From: JAHEAO01 sp041633555
GTDB lineage: Bacteria > Pseudomonadota > Alphaproteobacteria > Rhodobacterales > Rhodobacteraceae
Assembly (NCBI GenBank): GCA_041633555.1
Contig: JBFKFZ010000002.1
Span: 84,656 to 148,655, forward strand
DNA length: 64,000 nt
Reading direction: 5' to 3'
Shown: one piece after another, positions 59,168 to 64,000 of the stretch
Layout of the letters: each line of letters begins with the position of its first letter
Numbering within the stretch: position 1 is the first letter of the stretch
Notes under the pieces: generated by a model
Told to the model about the DNA's origin: nothing
Databases searched by the model: none
Seen by the model: the letters and a program-made list of their open reading frames with translations, nothing else
Program-made: the position numbers and the translations under genes

Positions 59168-60301
59168 TTAGCGCGCGGCCAGACTTGCCGCCAGTTCATC
59201 AATCTTGAAGACCATATCAAGGATCAGCGCAGCAGGGTCAAGGTTGACTGCCTTGCCGTGGCGGGCGCGGGCGCCAAGGCTCTGCTGCAACTCGGCCCAG
59301 TGCCGCCCGGCCTCGGTATCCGGCGCGAGGCGGCGCATGAGGTCCGCCTCTCCTGCCGCCGCCTCGACGATCGGCGGACCGCTGACGCCGGTTCGCGCGG
59401 TGCGGGCGAGGAAAAGGTCCATCAGCCCCAGGATCAGGTCGAACCTTGGCTCGTTCGGGCGGCCAACCGCGCTTTCGGCCAGCTTCAGCGCCAGGGGCCG
59501 ATCGAGCCGGGGCAGGTTGGCGAATAGGTCCACGATCTCGGCATAGGTCTGCATGCCCTCGAGGTTGGTCAGCCGCACCGCTTCGCCGACGGAACCGCCG
59601 GATAGCTCCGACAGGGCCGCGGTATCGGGACCAGCGTCGGACGCCGCCCCGCTCATTGCGCTGGCCAAGTCCTCAGGGCCTAGTGTCGCGCAGCGAAGCT
59701 CCCGGCAGCGGCTGCGGATCGTCGGAAGCAGGCGCGACGGCTGATGGCTGACCAGCAGGATCGTGCCATCCTCCGGCGGCTCCTCAAGGATCTTCAGAAG
59801 CGCATTGGCCGCACTGACCGTCATCTCATCGGCGCTGTCGATGATGACGACGCGGCGCCCGCCATCGGCGGCAGAGAGGTTGAAGAAGGATTTGAGTTTG
59901 CGGATCTCGTCGACGCCGATGTCATGCTTCAGCCGCCTGGTCTTCTCGTCCCATGGGCGGCGGATGAGCGTCAGCCGTGGCTCGGAAAGCGCCGCGACCC
60001 GGCGGGCGACAGGGTGGTCGGGCCCGATATCGAGGCTGGTCGCTTGAGGCGCGGCATCGGCGAACATGCCGCCGCCATCCTCGGGCGCGGCCAGCAGGAA
60101 GCGGGCGATGCGCCAGGCCAGCGTCGCCTTGCCGACACCGCGCGGACCGGTGATCAGCCAGCCGTGATGCAGGCGGCGCGCATTGTAGGCCTCTAGAAAG
60201 GCGGCCTCGGCCCGGGGCTGTCCAATCAGGGCGCGCGTTTCGCGAGGATGCGGCGCACCCTCTACCCGGTCAGGCTCGGGAAGCGTTTCGTCTGCGGTCA
60301 T
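59168..60301 (-). CDS. holB: DNA polymerase III delta prime subunit
   Basis: Clamp-loader ATPase subunit, 377 residues. Walker A-like GPRGVGKAT (52-60), the sensor region VVIIDSADEMTVSAANALLKILEEPP and the VSHQPSRLLPTIRSRCRELR arginine/Walker C region are present. Holds the gamma complex with DnaX. It follows tmk with a 67-base gap and precedes tatD by 42 bases. Confidence 0.94.
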   Translation of the reverse strand: MTADETLPEPDRVEGAPHPRETRALIGQPRAEAAFLEAYNARRLHHGWLITGPRGVGKATLAWRIARFLLAAPEDGGGMFADAAPQATSLDIGPDHPVARRVAALSEPRLTLIRRPWDEKTRRLKHDIGVDEIRKLKSFFNLSAADGGRRVVIIDSADEMTVSAANALLKILEEPPEDGTILLVSHQPSRLLPTIRSRCRELRCATLGPEDLASAMSGAASDAGPDTAALSELSGGSVGEAVRLTNLEGMQTYAEIVDLFANLPRLDRPLALKLAESAVGRPNEPRFDLILGLMDLFLARTARTGVSGPPIVEAAAGEADLMRRLAPDTEAGRHWAELQQSLGARARHGKAVNLDPAALILDMVFKIDELAASLAAR

Positions 60302-60368
60302 GGCGTCCCGATCCCCGCAGCGCTACCGATCAGAGATCCACAGCTTGCCCTTTGCCGTAGCCGGATCA

Positions 60369-60992
60369 TCATCGGAGGCGGTCCCGGGCGATCGCCTCTA
60401 CCTCTTCTGCGACGGCCTCGATCGAGCGGTCGCCGTCTATGACCACGATGCGTTCGGGAGATTCGCGGGCGAGAGCCAGAAATCCCGCCCGCATCTTGGC
60501 CTGAAGGTCCTGGCCAAACCCTTCGAAGCGCTCATCGGCCGTCTGCCGCGACAATGCACGGGCAAGGCCCTTGGCCGGATCCATGTCGATGACAAAGGTC
60601 AGGTCGGGCTCGAGACCGATCATCAGGTCATGCAATTTGTCCACGATGCCACGCAGATCGCCGCGCGAAATCCCCTGATAGAGCCGAGTGGAATCCGCAA
60701 ACCGGTCACAGATCACGATCTTGCCTGCATCAATGGCCGGTAGAATGGTCTTTTCAATGTGATCGCGCCGCGCGGCGGTGAAAAGCAGGATCTCGGTTTC
60801 CGCCGACCAGCGATCGGGAGCGCCCTGCAACACGAGCGCACGGATTTCCTCGGCCCCCTTAGATCCGCCAGGCTCTCGGGTCAGCACCACCTCGCGGCCA
60901 GCGCCGCGCAGCCTTTCGGCAAGCAGCTTTGCCTGACTCGATTTTCCGGACCCGTCGATGCCCTCGAAGGTGATAAACAGTCCGGCCGGCAT
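60369..60992 (-). CDS. tmk: Thymidylate kinase
   Basis: Phosphorylates dTMP to dTDP. The 207 residues have the P-loop GIDGSGKSSQ (11-20), VVLTREPGGSKGAEEIRALV and the LID/DR motif ICDRFADSTRLYQG. Full length. Its start overlaps the last base of the D,D-carboxypeptidase stop. Confidence 0.96.
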   Translation of the reverse strand: MPAGLFITFEGIDGSGKSSQAKLLAERLRGAGREVVLTREPGGSKGAEEIRALVLQGAPDRWSAETEILLFTAARRDHIEKTILPAIDAGKIVICDRFADSTRLYQGISRGDLRGIVDKLHDLMIGLEPDLTFVIDMDPAKGLARALSRQTADERFEGFGQDLQAKMRAGFLALARESPERIVVIDGDRSIEAVAEEVEAIARDRLR

Positions 60993-62158
60993 CAGTTGAG
61001 GACTTGCGCCTCGCCCAGGACCTTGCGGAATGCGACCAGCGCGGCAGAGCGCAGGCGCGGCACGAAACCGCCGCGTGCGACGTCGCGATCAGAGACCAAG
61101 GGCACATGCGCAGGCGGCATGTCCTTCAGTGTCACGACCAGGTCGGCCACCGCCTGTCCCGCTGCGATCGGCGCCTCGATGGGCCCGCGATAGACCACCT
61201 CCGCGGACAGCGCCCCGCGTTCAAGGGCGGGCAGCAGCAGCGAGATGTCATCCGCCGCCACCAGTCCGATCTGCTGATGGTCGCCCATCCAGACATTTGC
61301 GCGCGCCACTTCAGTGCCCTTGTCGATCAACTTCTTCTGGACGAACTGGCGAAAGGCCCAGCTGACCATCCGTTCGGATTCCTCGGCCCGTTCCTTTTCC
61401 GAAGTCAGGCCCGAGACCACAAAGACGATGCGCCGGGTGCCTTGGGTTGCCGAGCCGACGAGGCCGTATCCGGCCTCTTGCGTATGCCCGGTCTTCAGCC
61501 CGTCGGCACCGATGCCGAGATTCAGAAGCGGGTTGCGGTTGAACCGGTTATCGGGTGCGCGGCCGTCATAGGGATATTCGGTCTGCCCGAAATAGCCGTA
61601 ATATTCCGGAAACTCCGTGATCAGCCGTGCAGCGAGCATCCCCATATCGCGCACGCTCATCCGGTGGTTCGGGTTCGGCCAGCCCGACGAATTTGCGAAG
61701 GTTGAACCGGTCATCCCAAGCGTCGCGGCGCGGTCATTCATCAGGCGCGCGAACGCGTCTTCGCTGCCCGCAAGGCCCTCTGCCACCACGACGCAGGCAT
61801 CATTGCCCGAAAGCACGATGATGCCCTGTATCAGTTCCTCGACGGTCGGACGGTCGTTCTCATTCAGGAACATGGTGGAGCCGCCCATGTTCTTGGCCCT
61901 GGATGACACGCCGAACCGGGTGTCCATCGAAACCCGGCCGTCCTTCAGTGCCTCGAAGAGCATGTTCAGCGTCATCAGTTTCGACATCGAGGCCGGCGGG
62001 ATCGGCACGTCCGCATTCTGCTCCAGCAGCACCGTGTCGGTAGTGACGTCATAGACAAAGGCCGCCCGGGCCTGCGTTTCAAATGCTGAGGCAGGGCTCA
62101 CGGCCAGAAGGGCGATCGTAACGAAGGCGGCAATTCGGTGAAACAGTCGTTGCATCAT
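60992..62158 (-). CDS. D-alanyl-D-alanine carboxypeptidase (PBP5/6 type)
   Basis: Trims the peptidoglycan stem peptide. The 388 residues have a signal peptide (MQRLFHRIAAFVTIALLAVSPASA), the SxxK motif SMSK (57-60), SGN at 117-119 and KTG at 222-224, in the order of family S11 peptidases. A PBP5-like C-terminal domain follows. Two tandem ATGs at the start; GGAGC lies upstream. Preceded by a SPOR-domain lipoprotein, also a cell-wall protein. Confidence 0.94.
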   Translation of the reverse strand: MMQRLFHRIAAFVTIALLAVSPASAFETQARAAFVYDVTTDTVLLEQNADVPIPPASMSKLMTLNMLFEALKDGRVSMDTRFGVSSRAKNMGGSTMFLNENDRPTVEELIQGIIVLSGNDACVVVAEGLAGSEDAFARLMNDRAATLGMTGSTFANSSGWPNPNHRMSVRDMGMLAARLITEFPEYYGYFGQTEYPYDGRAPDNRFNRNPLLNLGIGADGLKTGHTQEAGYGLVGSATQGTRRIVFVVSGLTSEKERAEESERMVSWAFRQFVQKKLIDKGTEVARANVWMGDHQQIGLVAADDISLLLPALERGALSAEVVYRGPIEAPIAAGQAVADLVVTLKDMPPAHVPLVSDRDVARGGFVPRLRSAALVAFRKVLGEAQVLN

Positions 62159-62173
62159 TCGGGTTCTGCTCCG

Positions 62174-63082
62174 TCAGTTCTTCACGGCATATGCGTCGGT
62201 GAATCCCAGCGCCTTGACTTTTGTCTCGATGGCCTTGCGATCGGCAGCGCTGGCAGCGGGGCCGGCAAGGACCCTCCAGTAATCCTTGCCGTTCGACGAG
62301 GATTTCTTGACGACCGGAACGATGCCATCCTTGCGCAACATTCCGGCAGTGTCGATCGCATTCGCCTCAATACTGAAAATGCCGATCTGAATGTAGGGCT
62401 TGGCCAGCGAGGAGGTGGCCCTCGCGGCGGCTGGCGCTGCCGAGGGGGCCGGGGTCGGGTCGGCGACAACGATTGCCGAAGCCGGCATCTGGGGCCTTGG
62501 CTGATCGGCGGCCGGTTCCGCCGCTTCGGCCTTCTCGATGGCCGAGGCAGCGACGGCGGCGACCGGATCAAGCGGCGCTGCCTCGATGGTTTCGGTCGCC
62601 GCTGGCTCTGCCGGTCCGGCGGGTGGCGCGACCGGCACTTCCTCGCGGCGCAGTGCGGTGACATTCAACTCGGCCGGTGCGCCGGCCAACATACCGAGCG
62701 CGTCCGCCGCGTCGGAAGAGACCTGAAACCGCGGGCCCGGATTTTCCCGCTCGCGCCGGAACAGCGCGCCGATCACGAATTTTCCGGTGGCCTTGTTGCG
62801 GATCATCACCCGCTCGGGATCCTTGACGTCGGAATGCGCCACCCACACCCCGCCAAGCGAGGGCCGTCCGTCCCAAAGGCCCGCATCTGTGACCTGGAAC
62901 ACTTCGGGGGCCTCGACATCGCGCTCGATCAGCGCCACTTGGTCGGCGCTTTCGGCCGTGGCGGCCTCGCTGGGCGCCGCGTCTTCATTCGCCAGAAAGG
63001 GCAATCCGCCTTCTTCACATCCGGTCAGGAAGAAAACGCCTGTCAGTACCAGGGCCCATCGCCCCGCACCTGCACTTGCCAT
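62174..63082 (-). CDS. SPOR-domain lipoprotein with RlpA-like region
   Basis: 302 residues. Lipobox LTGC (19-22) marks a lipoprotein anchored at Cys22. Residues 60-150 (VTDAGLWDGRPSLGGVWVAH, VMIRNKATGKFVIGALF) look like a double-psi beta-barrel of RlpA type. A proline/alanine-rich linker (about 170-225) leads to a C-terminal SPOR domain (YIQIGIFSIEANAIDTAGML, YWRVLAGPAASAADRKA), which binds denuded glycan at the septum. Start at 63082 with AGAGGGGGC upstream. Adjacent to a D,D-carboxypeptidase gene (15 bases), consistent with a role in cell-wall maturation. Confidence 0.88.
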   Translation of the reverse strand: MASAGAGRWALVLTGVFFLTGCEEGGLPFLANEDAAPSEAATAESADQVALIERDVEAPEVFQVTDAGLWDGRPSLGGVWVAHSDVKDPERVMIRNKATGKFVIGALFRRERENPGPRFQVSSDAADALGMLAGAPAELNVTALRREEVPVAPPAGPAEPAATETIEAAPLDPVAAVAASAIEKAEAAEPAADQPRPQMPASAIVVADPTPAPSAAPAAARATSSLAKPYIQIGIFSIEANAIDTAGMLRKDGIVPVVKKSSSNGKDYWRVLAGPAASAADRKAIETKVKALGFTDAYAVKN

Positions 63083-63273
63083 GCCGTGCCCCCTCTGGTG
63101 CGGGCATTGCCGCACGGTTTTGCTCGATCCGCGCAGGCGGGCCCGCCTGCATTTGGCGGCATTCTAACGCCAGTATTTGCGCAATGGAAGCCACGGGAAC
63201 GGGATCGGCATCTTTCGGCCCCGAAAAATCTCCGCTTTCAGAATCGGAGGTGCTTGCCTATGTCTGCGCCGCC

Positions 63274-63363
63274 GGAGGAGTGGCAGAGTGGTCGAATGCG
63301 GCGGTCTTGAAAACCGTTGAAGGTGAAAGTCTTCCGTGGGTTCGAATCCCACCTCCTCCGCCA
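63274..63363 (+). tRNA. tRNA-Ser (UGA anticodon)
   Basis: The acceptor stem GGAGGAG (63274-63280) pairs with CTCCTCC (63353-63359), with G discriminator and encoded CCA at 63361-63363. Anticodon loop CTTGAAA gives anticodon TGA at 63308-63310. A long variable arm (about 63318-63336) and T loop GGTTCGAATCC are typical of type II serine tRNA. Confidence 0.96.
63353..63362. repeat. Direct repeat copy 1, 3' end of tRNA-Ser (possible attachment core)
   Basis: CTCCTCCGCC at the 3' end of tRNA-Ser recurs at 63987-63996. Integrases often use tRNA 3' ends, and the DNA between the copies is AT-richer, but ten low-complexity bases are weak evidence. Confidence 0.25.
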
Positions 63364-63515
63364 CCAACCAATGAGCATAATAAGGCATTGATAAACAATG
63401 CTAATATTTGATAGTGATCTTTTCTCCCACACACGATTACCACACACGCTGTCCCCACACGGGCGACTCAGTGGAGGCCATCTGACTGGCATCGGGCCTC
63501 AATGACTGTGGCCAA

Positions 63516-63764
63516 CTACCACGGTGGTCGAAGGTTGAGCCGTTCTAGCTCCCTGGCATAGGCCTCCGACCAGAATGAAATCCGGATCACTCCTGGGGCA
63601 TTGCACTTCGCACATCGGAGAATTCTTTGGAATTCGCGTATCTCCAGAGTCCCATTGAATACCGACAACAGGCTACGCCCCCGTAAGACCTTCACACCAC
63701 ATCGGACACAACAGATCTCTAGGGTGGCATCTGTATCGATAAGGTCTACGACTCGAATTGGCAT
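63516..63764 (-). CDS. Small zinc-ribbon hypothetical protein
   Basis: 82 residues if the ATG at 63764 is used; a TTG at 63800 would add 12 residues. Two CxxC pairs, CVRC and CAKC, with a short basic spacer (EIREFQRILRCAKC), suggest one zinc ribbon, and the tail ELERLNLRPPW is polar. The DNA around it has a lower GC content than the rest of the window, so it may be part of an acquired segment after the tRNA gene. No function can be given. Confidence 0.5.
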   Translation of the reverse strand: MPIRVVDLIDTDATLEICCVRCGVKVLRGRSLLSVFNGTLEIREFQRILRCAKCNAPGVIRISFWSEAYARELERLNLRPPW

Positions 63765-63955
63765 CCGTGGAACAAAAGTGGAACATGTCAGCTTGTACAA
63801 GTCAGAATGTGAACCGGCCTTCTCAAAGTGCAGTGAATTTAGAGGCTTTGCGAGTTGGGCATTGGGAGACCGCTCGAAAACAACGATCTCAATTATCGAT
63901 TATCTTGGAAGATTTTATTTTCCTCCGAGATTCCGTTCATTTGCAATGGAATAAC

Positions 63956-63975
63956 TGGGGGCTATTGCGCCCCCA
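63956..63975. terminator. Strong hairpin near the window end
   Basis: TGGGGGC-TATTGC-GCCCCCA: a 7-base perfect stem with a 6-base loop. There is no T run in either direction. It lies in the AT-richer DNA after the tRNA-Ser gene and stands out there. It could be a terminator for a gene outside the window or a repeat-type palindrome. Confidence 0.4.
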
Positions 63976-63986
63976 ATCCTGATCTT

Positions 63987-63996
63987 CTCCTCCGCC
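63987..63996. repeat. Direct repeat copy 2 of the tRNA-Ser 3' end
   Basis: CTCCTCCGCC repeats bases 63353-63362. The segment between holds the zinc-ribbon ORF and about 620 bases in all, too short for a typical island, but the window ends 4 bases later. Confidence 0.25.
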
Positions 63997-64000
63997 GAAT

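Overview
The window is high-GC chromosomal DNA with the gene content and gene order of an alphaproteobacterium, most likely a member of the Rhodobacteraceae. Pointers are the lptF-lptG-lptD-surA-pdxA-rsmA string, a pyruvate dehydrogenase E1 beta subunit carrying its own lipoyl domain, a class I fructose-bisphosphate aldolase beside pgk, a full CtrA box (TTAA-N7-TTAA), and an NAD-dependent molybdenum formate dehydrogenase of the FdsGBA type. Species cannot be named from sequence alone.

Layout. 1-8641: end of cysE, pyruvate dehydrogenase genes (pdhC, pdhB, pdhA, minus strand), an FtsB/DivIC-like division protein, an AidB-like acyl-CoA dehydrogenase, class I aldolase and pgk. 8768-14335: two tandem cyclophilins, a DUF3179 protein, tyrS, anmK, rarD. 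14412-22722 (minus): a tight envelope/housekeeping operon lptF, lptG, lptD, surA, pdxA, rsmA and a fatty acid desaturase, divergent from pepA. 22857-29652: pepA, a VOC protein, holC, a membrane-anchored retropepsin-like protease, MarC, an ABC-F ATPase, ndk, a TfoX C-terminal protein and a 59-residue protein. 29653-30095 has no gene but holds a CtrA box.

30096-52969 is the part that stands out: a coherent oxalate/formate C1 island. Two divergent transcription units meet at a GntR-type control region (34000-34127) with two copies of a TGGTATACCA-like palindrome. To the left run an isochorismatase-like hydrolase, sucC, sucD and a ketopantoate-reductase-family gene, a candidate oxalyl-CoA reductase (PanE2 of Methylobacterium). 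To the right run the GntR regulator, oxalyl-CoA decarboxylase (oxc), formyl-CoA:oxalate CoA-transferase (frc), a free-standing formyltransferase-fold protein resembling the hydrolase domain of 10-formyl-THF dehydrogenase, formate-THF ligase (fhs), a universal stress protein, a tripartite tricarboxylate-type transporter (tctC, tctB, tctA) and a large P-loop kinase-like protein. After a quinone oxidoreductase and a LysR regulator come a fused FdsG-FdsB subunit and FdsA. Proposed logic: oxalate is imported by TctABC, activated by Frc, then either decarboxylated to formyl-CoA or reduced to glyoxylate. Formyl-CoA carbon goes to THF, directly through the formyltransferase-like protein or as formate through Fhs, or formate is oxidised to CO2 with NADH formation by FdsGBA. 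The free-standing formyltransferase-like protein is the best candidate for an undescribed activity (formyl-CoA to THF transfer).

53254-55883 holds two adjacent genes of unknown function, the second an exported protein with one CxxCH haem-c motif. 56049-63082 (minus) is ordinary: a small exported protein, an AEC-family permease, an MBL-fold hydrolase, tatD, holB, tmk, a D,D-carboxypeptidase and a SPOR-domain lipoprotein. A tRNA-Ser(UGA) at 63274-63363 closes the conserved part; the DNA after it is AT-richer, carries a small zinc-ribbon ORF, and ends with a 10-base copy of the tRNA 3' end, which may mark an integration site.
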